IMG/VR virus record: IMGVR_UViG_3300046507_000003
Coordinates: 1-20,702 of that record
Strand: one strand, 5' to 3'
Length of the DNA stretch: 20,702 nucleotides
DNA from: a virus
Below, piece after piece: positions 7,262 through 16,000 of this stretch. The notes below the pieces were generated by a model that was not told where the DNA came from, made no database searches, and saw nothing but the letters and a program-made list of their open reading frames with translations. Both the position numbers and the translations under genes were made by a program. How positions within the stretch are numbered: position 1 is the stretch's first letter; the number at the start of each line of letters is the position of its first letter.

Positions 7262-7299
7262 TCGAAGTTCTACAGTTCGGTAGAAAGGTTACGAACTTT
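7252..7299 (+). promoter_or_regulatory. Programmed -1 ribosomal frameshift site
   Basis: The frame-0 codons ATA AAA AAC TGA contain A AAA AAC at 7252-7258, a classical X XXY YYZ -1 slippery heptamer, immediately followed by the gpG stop. After the shift, reading continues at CTG (7258) without a stop to 7614. Downstream, GAAGTTC (7264-7270) can pair with GAACTTT (7293-7299, one G-U pair), starting 5 bases after the heptamer. An alternative stem, GTTCG (7275-7279) with CGAAC (7292-7296), is mutually exclusive with the first. Either could be the stimulatory structure. Confidence 0.88.
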
Positions 7300-7614
7300 G
7301 AAATTGACCTTATTACCAAAATGGCAAAGCTGGCCGGGGAAACGCCGCCGAAACAGTTTGAAAACCGGCCTGTTTTGTCTGTAGGACTTCAATTCTATTT
7401 AACGGCGTTTCACGACCTAAGTACCGATAGACATTACGGTATGTCGGCAGGTCCTATCCCCTGGACCGCTAAAGCCCAATATGCAAAATATTACGGGCTA
7501 ACCTCGATAGAAACAGAGCGGTTCTTTACCATTCTTGATAGACTCGACGCAGACTATTTAACTAACAGTCAGCCGAAGACTAAAAAGAATGGCAACCCTA
7601 AAAGACCTAGCTAA
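7258..7614 (+). CDS. T part of the G-T tail chaperone, made by -1 frameshift
   Basis: This is not an independent gene but the -1 extension of gpG. Read from CTG 7258 it adds 118 residues (starting LIEVLQFGRKVTNFEIDLIT) and gives a 259-residue GT fusion, close to the size of lambda gpGT. An ATG exists at 7321, but it has no ribosome binding site and would discard a coherent open stretch upstream. Residues after it include TPPKQFENRPVLSVGLQFY and IPWTAKAQYAKYYGL. In lambda, the T part binds the tube protein while G coats the tape measure. The reading frame ends inside the next gene (overlap 7589-7614), another sign of tight coupling. Confidence 0.85.
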   Translation: MIEVLQFGRKVTNFEIDLITKMAKLAGETPPKQFENRPVLSVGLQFYLTAFHDLSTDRHYGMSAGPIPWTAKAQYAKYYGLTSIETERFFTILDRLDADYLTNSQPKTKKNGNPKRPS

Positions 7615-8035
7615 ACGGCTCAATAACTACGCGGATAAAATCGAGGCGGCACCTTCACAGGTAGCCGCCGCTTTTACGTTTGTGTTAGTTGAAGAGTTAG
7701 CAATGCGAACTCCCGTTGATACTTCTAAAGCGCTGTCTAACTGGCTGGTATCTTTAGACGATCCTGTCTTAATCGATATGGACGCTTATTACGAAGGTAT
7801 TCGCGGGTCGACAGCTATGGCAAGTGTTCGGGAAGTATTAGCCTTCGCCAATACCGTTCTAGGAAAGAAAAAGCCAGGGCGGGAACTGTTTATCTCTAAC
7901 GCCGCGCCGTATATCCGCGATCTTGAAAACGGAACGTCAAGGCAAGCCCCTTTAGGTTTTACAAAACAAAGTCTAGCGTTTGCTCGCTCCAAACTTCCCG
8001 CCATTATCAAAAAGGTTCTAAACGATGGCCGATAA
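7589..8035 (+). CDS. HK97 gp10-like tail protein
   Basis: A 148-residue protein starting MATLKDLAKRLNNYADKI, with an early helix-rich part (VAAAFTFVLVEELAMRTPVDTSKALSNW). The TPVDT.KA..NW motif and the later APYIRDLENGTSRQAP motif are the hallmarks I know of the HK97 gp10 / minor tail completion family. Members usually sit between the head closure and tail terminator genes and help join or complete the tail. Here the gene lies between the GT chaperone and the tape measure, overlapping both (26 and 11 bases). Ribosome access is probably coupled to translation of the T frame, since only a weak AAAAAGA precedes the start. Motif match is good; the exact role at this position is unclear. Confidence 0.78.
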   Translation: MATLKDLAKRLNNYADKIEAAPSQVAAAFTFVLVEELAMRTPVDTSKALSNWLVSLDDPVLIDMDAYYEGIRGSTAMASVREVLAFANTVLGKKKPGRELFISNAAPYIRDLENGTSRQAPLGFTKQSLAFARSKLPAIIKKVLNDGR

Positions 8036-11000
8036 AACGATTGTTATTAGTGTAAAGGATGAGGTCAGCACAGCGCCCGCAACTAAGTTTCGGGATATGG
8101 CTATCGAGGCGGCAACCGCTGGCAATGCTATTGACCGGCTCAAGGCGTCGATTAACAGTCTGCCGACGACAAGTGTGGGCAGGATAGCAACTGAGCTAAA
8201 CAAGATCGCCGCCGCAACTGCCAAGGTTACAGCGACGCAAACCGCCGCGACTGCCGAAAGCTTAAAAGCGCAGCTAATGCAACAGCGACTTGCGACGGAA
8301 ATTGCCAGGACTACAAAGGCAAATACCGACGCCGAACTGTCGGCGCTTCGTTTGGCTACGGCCCAAGACCGGGCGACAACTGCGCAGGAACGCGCCGCAC
8401 AGAAAGCCAAAGACGCGGCAGCCGCTCAAGAAGCTTATAACAAGCGCCTAAAGGAATCGACGACGGTTTCTGATTCGTCCGTTAAAAAGGTCGAACAGCT
8501 TGGCGCAGCGCTTGAAGACATTTCGAAGAAAGCAAAGTTAAGCCGTAACCAAATTCTTACTTTGCAATATACCGCGTCTGACATTGTGTCGTCTTTGGGT
8601 TCCGGCATTTCGCCAATGACCATTGCCCTTCAACAAGGCCCGCAAGTTGCGCAGGTATTCACCAAAGAGCTATCGGCGCTAGGTGCCCGCTTTGGTCTGG
8701 TTATCGGTGCTGCCGGTGCCCTGGCTGCCGCTGTCGGTATCCTGGGGCTTGCATACAACAGCGCCGCCAACGATTCGGCCAAGCTTAACAACGCGCTTAA
8801 AGTGACCGGCAACTATGCAGGGTTGACCGAAGGCGCGTTTAAAGACATGGCGGATTCTATCGCCGAAAGTTCCGGTAAGAGCGTACAGGCTTCGTCGGAA
8901 GTGGCGCAGGCGTTCGTTTCGTCCGGTCGTTTCCAGCGTCAAGAAATCGAACAGAACTCGGTAAGTGTTCTAAAGCTGGCGCGTCTTACTGATACCGCCG
9001 CCGAAGACATAGGTAAAAGCTTTAACGCGATGGCCGATGGTCCGACAGCGTTTGCCGAATCGTTGAACAAAAGCTATCACTTTTTGAGTTCTGCGCAGCT
9101 AACGCAAATCCGGCAATTGGAAGAAACAGGCCAGAAGACCAAAGCGACGCAGTTGGTTTCTAAGCAACTTTACGACTATCTCGCAACTGTCGATTCGCAG
9201 TCGCTTGGTCCGCTTAGTGACGCTTGGAAAGACGTACAGCTAATGATTGCCGCTGCCGGGCAGTCGTTGAAAGAGTTCGTTAACGGTGTTGGACCGGGGA
9301 AACGCATTGCGCAAATTCAAAGCCAACTTACGGACATTGCGAACAGCCAAAAGATTAACCCTTACTCGCCGGACGATACTTACCGTATTGAATCCCTTAA
9401 CCAAGAGTTGGGAATCCTTTACGCACAGGTCGCAGCCGACAAAGAGAAAAACGACCTTCAATCTAAAAATGCGCAGATTCAACAGGACGGTTACGAATCA
9501 TCGAAACGCATCGGCGATCAATGGCTAAAGACTGTTGATAACGTCGGTGAAGCAAACCGCCAAATTGAAAAGTTCCGTACTGACATTAAGCAAGCGCTTG
9601 AAGCCAACCCGAACGACGCATTGGCGTTAGCGGCACAAGCCAAACAAGCGGAAATCGAAAAGAAAATTCGCGAAGCTAACATGCCGGTTAGCAAACAGGA
9701 CGACAAGACGGGGGAAACCCGCGCTTTGGCAATCGCTAAAATCAACGCCGAACTTGATAAGCAAGTTAGCGGCCTTGGTAAATTGCGTCCACAACGCGAA
9801 ATGCAACAACAGCTTGACCAGTACGAACTAGAATTAGCGTCGCGTAAAATCAAGCTAAGCGCCGACGAACGCGCCGAACTTGAAAAGAAACTGCAAACCA
9901 TTCAGAACTACGCCCGCGCTCAAGAAGCGACGGACCGTATTTACGAAGAGGTTACAGGGCCGCTTAACGACTACAACGCAGCTATCGACGCTTCCAACGC
10001 TTTGCTTAAGTCCAACACGATTACGCAAGCCGACTATACAAAGCAGTTGAACAAGGCGCAGGAAGTTTACGCGACCGCCCAAGACCCGTTGCGCGACTAC
10101 AACAAGCAACTTGAACAACAAATGGATTTGCTTAAACGTTCGCAGCCTAACCGCGAAATTATGCAACAGTTGCAACAGGCTGATAACACCGCACGGGCGG
10201 CAGGTATCCCGCTTATCGACGCGACAACAGGGGCGCTAACTGAGGAAGGCCAAGCGCTACAAAAGAAACTCGAAACGATCCAACACTTAACCGGTGTACA
10301 GCAACAGTACGATTCTATCTACGCTCAAACGGTAGGTTCGCAAACTGCTATCGCCGATGCCGTAGACGCTACAACTATGGCTTATCAAAACGGAATTATC
10401 TCGGCAGAACAGTACGGTGTTCGTATGAATAACCTTGCTGTCCAGGCTGCGCAACTTCGTATCGACGCCGGAAACGCTATGCCGGGTGACGCGGCACTGG
10501 CAAGTTTCGGCGCTATCATCGACGGCTATAAAGGAATGCTTAGCGGCCTTTCTCAAAGTTTCGGTGATTTGTTCGTCAACATCACCGACGGTTTTTCGTA
10601 TGCCATTGCTGGCGCGATTATGGGAACTGAAAGCCTTGGCGATGCACTTAAGGACGTCGCGCAATCGGCAGTACAACAGCTTATCGGCTCGCTTATTAAG
10701 CTCGGTATTCAGTACGCAGTTAACGCCGCTATTGGCGAGTCGCTAGGGTCAGCGGGCGCGGCCTTGAGCATCGCGCAGGGCGCGGCTGTAGCGACGGCCT
10801 GGGCGCCTGCCGCCGCTGCCGTATCCTTGGCAACCTTTGGTGCTAACGGCGTGCCTGCCGGTGCTGCAATCGCTTCAACCAACGCTCTATCGATGGGCTT
10901 TGCTATGGCCGGGTTCTCGGAGGGTGGCTATACCGGTCCAGGCGGCAAGAATCAGGTTGCGGGCTACGTCCACGCAGGGGAAGTCGTATGGTCACAGGAC

Positions 11001-11324
11001 GACGTAGCCAACGCTGGCGGCGTAGCCAACGTGGAAGCCATGCGGGCGGGCCGGGCCAGCGCGGTACAGGGTGGCGGGCGTACCGAGGCTAGTGTGGGCA
11101 GCAAGGGCGGCGGCACGCTTGTTAAATTGACCGTTATCAACAACGCCAATAACAGCCAAGTTAGTTCGACGCAAAGCGAAGACGAAAGCGGGAACATTGA
11201 TCTAGTGGTAACAGTAGACAGTATGGAAAAAATGTTAGCGTCCCGTGTTGCCAGCGGTCGCGGTGCATTGCATAGCGCCACTAAAACGGCATTCGGTCTT
11301 AAATCGTCGCCGACTGGGGGTTAA
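8025..11324 (+). CDS. Tape measure protein
   Basis: A 1099-residue protein following the chaperones. Helical, alanine- and glutamine-rich segments (about 20-175) are followed by a region typical of prophage tail-length tape measure proteins (LSRNQILTLQYTASDIVSSL, then GISPMTIALQQGPQVAQVF, about 172-212) and a hydrophobic segment at about 222-244. The centre is coiled coil-like and carries a duplicated module (about 589-700 and 708-810). The C-terminal part (about 838-990) has hydrophobic Ala/Gly-rich stretches and a GFSEGGYTGPGG...GYVHAGEVV motif known from lambda-type tape measure C-termini. It sets tail length and is ejected with DNA; at about 0.15 nm per residue the tail would be near 160 nm. 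No peptidoglycan hydrolase motif is seen. The start is preceded by AGG. Confidence 0.93.
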   Translation: MADKTIVISVKDEVSTAPATKFRDMAIEAATAGNAIDRLKASINSLPTTSVGRIATELNKIAAATAKVTATQTAATAESLKAQLMQQRLATEIARTTKANTDAELSALRLATAQDRATTAQERAAQKAKDAAAAQEAYNKRLKESTTVSDSSVKKVEQLGAALEDISKKAKLSRNQILTLQYTASDIVSSLGSGISPMTIALQQGPQVAQVFTKELSALGARFGLVIGAAGALAAAVGILGLAYNSAANDSAKLNNALKVTGNYAGLTEGAFKDMADSIAESSGKSVQASSEVAQAFVSSGRFQRQEIEQNSVSVLKLARLTDTAAEDIGKSFNAMADGPTAFAESLNKSYHFLSSAQLTQIRQLEETGQKTKATQLVSKQLYDYLATVDSQSLGPLSDAWKDVQLMIAAAGQSLKEFVNGVGPGKRIAQIQSQLTDIANSQKINPYSPDDTYRIESLNQELGILYAQVAADKEKNDLQSKNAQIQQDGYESSKRIGDQWLKTVDNVGEANRQIEKFRTDIKQALEANPNDALALAAQAKQAEIEKKIREANMPVSKQDDKTGETRALAIAKINAELDKQVSGLGKLRPQREMQQQLDQYELELASRKIKLSADERAELEKKLQTIQNYARAQEATDRIYEEVTGPLNDYNAAIDASNALLKSNTITQADYTKQLNKAQEVYATAQDPLRDYNKQLEQQMDLLKRSQPNREIMQQLQQADNTARAAGIPLIDATTGALTEEGQALQKKLETIQHLTGVQQQYDSIYAQTVGSQTAIADAVDATTMAYQNGIISAEQYGVRMNNLAVQAAQLRIDAGNAMPGDAALASFGAIIDGYKGMLSGLSQSFGDLFVNITDGFSYAIAGAIMGTESLGDALKDVAQSAVQQLIGSLIKLGIQYAVNAAIGESLGSAGAALSIAQGAAVATAWAPAAAAVSLATFGANGVPAGAAIASTNALSMGFAMAGFSEGGYTGPGGKNQVAGYVHAGEVVWSQDDVANAGGVANVEAMRAGRASAVQGGGRTEASVGSKGGGTLVKLTVINNANNSQVSSTQSEDESGNIDLVVTVDSMEKMLASRVASGRGALHSATKTAFGLKSSPTGG
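9789..10455 (+). repeat. Tandem duplication inside the tape measure gene
   Basis: Two copies of a module of about 119 residues lie in tandem, copy 1 from 9789 and copy 2 from 10146. Shared landmarks in order are P-x-R-E-x-x-Q-Q-L, a variable part, LxKKLxTIQ, xxxYxxIY, a small alanine-rich stretch (AIDASNAL against AVDATTMA) and an I(T/S)xAxxY...N motif. The DNA copies have diverged, so it is an old duplication, detectable in protein only. Confidence 0.75.
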
Positions 11325-11326
11325 CA

Positions 11327-12151
11327 ATGGCGTATCCAAACTATTTACCAGTGCCCACACGGTCGGGCTATTCCGCCCGGCCAACCAATGAGCCTAAACG
11401 GGTAAAGATGGACGACGGACAAAACCGGCAAATACGTGTCGGTAGTTCGTCGCCGTTTACTTACACCCTCAATTGGAGCCTGACCTACGACCAAACTAAG
11501 TTTTTCGAAGCTTGGATAGAATACGACGTTGCCAGGGGCGCAGGTTATACCGATATCCCTATTGGCAACCGAACGGTAAACGTTCGACCAGTTACGGGCG
11601 TTCCGGTCTACACGCCGAACGGGGCTAAATGGGTCGTTAGTCTTGACGTTGAAGAACTCCAAGCCGGGCCGGTTATTCCTGCCCGTAATGGCGTGCTACC
11701 TGTTTGGCCTGGAACTTTACCGGAATTCGAAAAAGACAGTTATACGCTGTCTGATCCTGGCGCCGTCACCCGTTCCGACATTGACAATGGACGCGCCGAA
11801 ATGCGCGTTCGTTTCAGGGGCCGTGTTACCGAGTACAGCGGAAAACTAATTCTGACCCAAAGTCAACGCGATATCTTTTGGCAATTTTGGAAAAATACGC
11901 TGATTAACGGTCAAACTTGGTTTATGGCACCTTTCGCTAACGCGGTGTCGCAAAGTAAACTAAGAGCCCGCATTGTCGCTGCGCCGGTTGAATCGCCAAA
12001 CGGCGCTTGGTACGAACTGACTTTTGCGCTCGAAACAGTAAACGCGCCGATTATGTCCATTTACGAATATCACGCTATCGGCACATTCGTTAACACCTAC
12101 GTCGTATCCGGTTATGTAGATGACGGTTACGCCGGTTTCTGGATATTGTAA
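11327..12151 (+). CDS. Minor tail / distal tail protein
   Basis: A 274-residue beta-rich protein two bases after the tape measure stop, with GGGGG before its ATG. It has two related halves. The first has FTYTLNWSLTYDQTKFFEAWIEYD (about residues 43-66) and VRPVTGVPV; the second has GRVTEYSGKLILTQSQRDIFWQFWKN and FALETVNAP. A repeated Y/F-x-x-F-W-x-W/F pattern suggests a duplicated domain. This position, directly after the tape measure, is that of lambda gpM or distal tail proteins, which form the ring beneath the tube and start the tail tip. No enzyme motif is seen. The role is inferred by position and pattern; the two-domain reading is my own. Confidence 0.75.
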   Translation: MAYPNYLPVPTRSGYSARPTNEPKRVKMDDGQNRQIRVGSSSPFTYTLNWSLTYDQTKFFEAWIEYDVARGAGYTDIPIGNRTVNVRPVTGVPVYTPNGAKWVVSLDVEELQAGPVIPARNGVLPVWPGTLPEFEKDSYTLSDPGAVTRSDIDNGRAEMRVRFRGRVTEYSGKLILTQSQRDIFWQFWKNTLINGQTWFMAPFANAVSQSKLRARIVAAPVESPNGAWYELTFALETVNAPIMSIYEYHAIGTFVNTYVVSGYVDDGYAGFWIL

Positions 12152-12153
12152 CT

Positions 12154-12690
12154 ATGAGTCTATCCGTAGCTATTACCGAGGCTTACGCCTCACAGCCTGA
12201 CGACGAATTGGCTATCGATACGTTGGAGTTTCACAACTCCAACTTTGTCGACGATGACGGCAACCGAACCGCCGCCAGGGTCGCACAAGGGTACGACGAC
12301 TGGTCGTGTAAACTGGAACCAACGGCGCCGCTTAACGCGAACCAATATGTACTGTTTCGCGGCGTTCCGTTCTCGTTTACACAACCGTCATTCGGCGAAG
12401 ACGAAGTGCCGTCGTGTACGTTCTCTATTTCCAACGTTAGCCGCGAACTGACTAAGTATATGGAAATGGCGATTGCAAAGACGGAACCTATCATTATGTA
12501 TTACCGGCCATATCTCGCCAGCGACTTAAGTACGCCGCAAATGGACCCGGTTTATGTAATGACGTTAACGTCGGCAGAAGTAGGCGTAACTCAAATCACA
12601 GGAACCGCCACGTTAAGCGATGTGCATAACTGGCCGTTCCCTTATCAAAAATATACGCCGGAACGTTTCCCCGGCTTGGTGCGCCCATGA
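12154..12690 (+). CDS. Tail tip protein, DUF1833 family (lambda gpL-like position)
   Basis: A 178-residue protein with the DUF1833 pattern: an N-terminal DTLEFHNSNF strand, a WSCKLEPTAPL strand, then a YRPYLASDLSTPQ motif in the C-terminal third and a closing WPFPYQKYTPERFPGL. These last two motifs are the most recognisable parts of the family, found just before the NlpC/P60 gene in many siphophages, at the place of lambda gpL. It should be part of the tail-tip complex. Two bases separate it from the previous gene, and its TGA overlaps the next ATG (ATGA). The family call is strong; the structural role is inferred. Confidence 0.85.
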   Translation: MSLSVAITEAYASQPDDELAIDTLEFHNSNFVDDDGNRTAARVAQGYDDWSCKLEPTAPLNANQYVLFRGVPFSFTQPSFGEDEVPSCTFSISNVSRELTKYMEMAIAKTEPIIMYYRPYLASDLSTPQMDPVYVMTLTSAEVGVTQITGTATLSDVHNWPFPYQKYTPERFPGLVRP

Positions 12691-13097
12691 TCACAGCCGA
12701 AGAAGTAGACGCGCTATTAGACTGCCAATATAAAGAGGGTTCTTTCGGACCGCCCGAAAACGGCTTTAATTGCTGGGGTTTACTTCACTATGTCCAGGCC
12801 GTTTACTTTGGCGTACAGATGCCCCGTGCCCCTATCGGCGATGCCGAGCGTTGTAAGCAGATGTTCGCGGACCATGTTACGGCGGATGTGTGGGCACTAG
12901 TTGAAAAGCCAGAACACGGCAACGGCGCTTTAATGCGCGGCGGTGATAATCCGCATGTCGGTATCTATCTTGATTTTGACGGGGGTGGCATACTTCACGC
13001 ACTTGAAGGCGTCGGCGTAGTGTTTACAACGGTTGACCGTCTTAACTATATGGGCTTCGCCCGTACCAAATATTACAGGTTATCAAATGGCGGCTAA
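12687..13097 (+). CDS. NlpC/P60 tail-tip peptidase (lambda gpK-like)
   Basis: A 136-residue protein with an NlpC/P60-type cysteine peptidase signature: FNCWGLLHYV with the likely nucleophile Cys29, then NPHVGIYLD with His90 and a nearby His104 (ILHALEG). In this family the enzymes cut peptidoglycan peptides, and in tails they act at the tip during DNA entry or tip assembly. It sits between the DUF1833 and J-like genes, as in lambda where K lies between L and I/J. Its 3' end overlaps the J-like gene by 11 bases. A lambda gpK-like JAB domain is not present, so only the NlpC half is encoded here. Which residue acts as the third catalytic position is a guess. Confidence 0.88.
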   Translation: MITAEEVDALLDCQYKEGSFGPPENGFNCWGLLHYVQAVYFGVQMPRAPIGDAERCKQMFADHVTADVWALVEKPEHGNGALMRGGDNPHVGIYLDFDGGGILHALEGVGVVFTTVDRLNYMGFARTKYYRLSNGG

Positions 13098-16000
13098 CTT
13101 AGTTATTCATAAAGACCCGTTTCGCCCTGCGTTAAACGTCGAAACTAGTAAAGTTAAAGACGGGCAAACTATTTGGCAAACGTTGGTTGATAGTGGATTC
13201 TGTACACCGCTGGAACATCGTATTGCCCGTAACGGTCCTTTTATTGTTCTGCTTAACGGCGAATTGATCTTAGAAGCCGATTGGGCGGTTTTGCTTAACG
13301 AAGACGACGTGGTACAGGTTACACGTCTGCCGCGTGGCGGCGGTAAAGGTGGTTCGAACGTCGGTAACATTCTTGGCGCTATCGTTATTGCCGTTGCCGC
13401 TTATTTCACGTTCGGTCTTAGTCTGGTCGCAACGGCGGCGGTAGGTGTCGGCGCATTCGCTGCGTTAAGCCTTATGACTGGCGCTGTCCCTGCGCCGACT
13501 ACGGCTATCGGTTCGTCGGGCGAAAGTCCTAGCCCTACTTACTCGCTCAATGCGCAGGGTAACATTCCGCGTTTGCTCCAGGCGATGCCGCGCATTTATG
13601 GCCGCGTTCAAACAACGCCGGACTTTGCCGCTTTGCCTTACTCCGAATACGAAGGCAACGAACAGTATCTGTATCAACTGTTTTGCATTTCGTTGGGCGC
13701 TGTCGAAATCGAATCGATTACTTTCGACAATACCCTTATCGGTAACTTTCCAGACGCTCAATACGAAATCATTAATCCGGGTGGCGCGGTTACTCTTTTC
13801 CCTGACAACGTTGTTACGTCGGACGCTGTTACCGGTCAAACTCTGCTAGCGCCGAACAATCCAGGCTATACGATTGTCGGCCCGTACGTTGCTGTACCTG
13901 CCGGTAAGACTGCAAACTTTATCGCTGTCGACATTGCCGCGCCTCAAGGTGTTGGGCGGATCGATGATAACGGCAAGACGGTTTCGAACTCTGTCGAGGT
14001 TTCGTTTGAATATCAAACCATCGACGATGCGGGCAACGCTATTTCGGCTTGGCTGCCGCTTGTTACCAAGACTTTAACCTTTGCGACTACACAGGCGCAA
14101 ATCATCACTATTAAGGTTCCGGTTACACCGGCCCGTTACCAGATTCGCGGGCGTCGTTTCACCAACGAAGTTCTAGATAACCGCACTTACGACACCGTAC
14201 AATGGACGGGTCTACGTTCGTATTTGTCTTCGACTTACACTTACGGCAACTGTACGCTTTTGGCGGTGAAAGCCCGCGCTACTAACTCGCTCAACTCTAC
14301 GACGGCGCGTCGTCTGCAAGTCGTTGCAATCGGTAAGACTTCAACTTGGGACCCTGTTAACGGTTGGGGGCCGCTGGTTTCGAATACTTCCCCGGCTTGG
14401 GCGGCGGCAGATATTCTAATGCATCCCGAATACGGGCGCGGTCTGCCCACAAGTCGGCTTAACATTAACAAGTTGTACGCGCTGGCTCAAACCTGGCAAT
14501 CCAGGGGCGACACGTTTAACGGCGTGTTTGACAGTACGTCGCAACTATGGGAATCGCTTAGCGCTGTGCTGCGCGTTGGTCGCTGCGTTCCAATGTATTA
14601 CGCCGGCGTTATCGATTTTATTCGTGATGAGCCGCAAAGCATTCCGACTGCCTCTTTTCAACCGGGTAACATCATTGCCGGTTCGTTTAAGACGACTTAT
14701 AACTTTTTCGACGTTAACACGCCGGATCACGTCATTATTAACTATCGCGATTCCACTACATGGGAACCGGCGCAAGTATCTTGCACGCTGCCAGGGGAAA
14801 CCGCGCTTAACCCTAAGACGATTGACTTTTTCGGTTGCACTAGCCGCGATCAGGCTTGGCGCGAAGGAATGTCGATGGTTGCCGCTAACCGGGACCGTCG
14901 CCGCCGTATTTCGTTTTCGACTTTAACCGAAGCGTTGGTGTTGAAATACAACGGTCTTATCCGTGTTTCGCACGACGTCCCGCAATGGGGTTTCAGCGGT
15001 CGCGTACTTAGCTTTAATGCAACTGCCGGTATTCTTCGCACTAGCGAGCCTGTCCCGTTTGATATTTCAACCACCAACGTTATCGCGTTCCGTAAGAAAG
15101 ACGGCAGCGAACACGGACCGTTTACCATGTCGAGGGATTCGACAATAGACGAAGAAAACGGCGTGTTTGGCTGCGTTGTTGGCGGCACACTTGCGCAGCG
15201 TCAAGCAATCTTTATTTCGGACGGTACTCGCCAGGACTACACATTCTATCAATGCGGCCCGACCGAGAAATGCGGTATTAAGGCGCTTGTCATGTCCATT
15301 ACACCGGACGCGGACGGCAAAGTAAGGGTCGAATGTATCAACTACGCGGACAGCGTTTACAGTGCCGAAAACGGCGGTGTAGTTCCGCCGCCCGGTCCTG
15401 AATCCAGTTTGCCGACAACACCGACTAACCCGATTATCGACCGCGTTAGCGTCGTGTACACGGTGACAGTGGGGGAACAAAACGTTATCGCTACGCCTGC
15501 GCGTGGCGCGATTTACTACGAATTCCAAGCGAAGTTAACCGGGCAAAGCGATTGGGCTATCCTTGGCAACCAAGATACTCCGATTATGGTTGTTCACTTG
15601 CAGGCCGGTAACTGGTCGGTACGCGTTCGCGGTATCGGTCGCAACCCTGGACCCTGGACAACTTGGACCGGCGACATTGCGTCAACAAGTCTGCCGACCG
15701 CTACACTAGACACTTTCGTTGCGGCTAAGGCGCTTTGGGCGATTGATCTTTCTTGGACCTATTCGGCGGCGTCGGCTTCCCTGGCAAAGAACGTCGAAAT
15801 TTGGGCCGGTCTTACTAACGTCCTCGGTAACGCTAGCCGTGTCGCTAACCTGCCTTACCCTGCGAACAAGTTCACGATTACGAACTTGGTGGCAGCCGAA
15901 GGACGGTATTTGTGGGCACGCGTCATAGACACAGCCGGTCGGATTGGCCCTTGGTTCAATAACGGCGTTCCGATTTATCAAATTGCCGAAGACAGCGCGG

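Noticed and set aside
7321-7614. Independent 97-residue gene starting at ATG 7321
   Set aside because: No ribosome binding site precedes it, and the frame is open back to the slippery heptamer at 7252-7258; it is better explained as the T part of a frameshifted GT protein.
13033-13086. Earlier start for the J-like protein
   Set aside because: The extra 18 residues lie within the peptidase gene and do not match the family's usual start; ATG 13087 gives the expected MAANLVIHKD opening.
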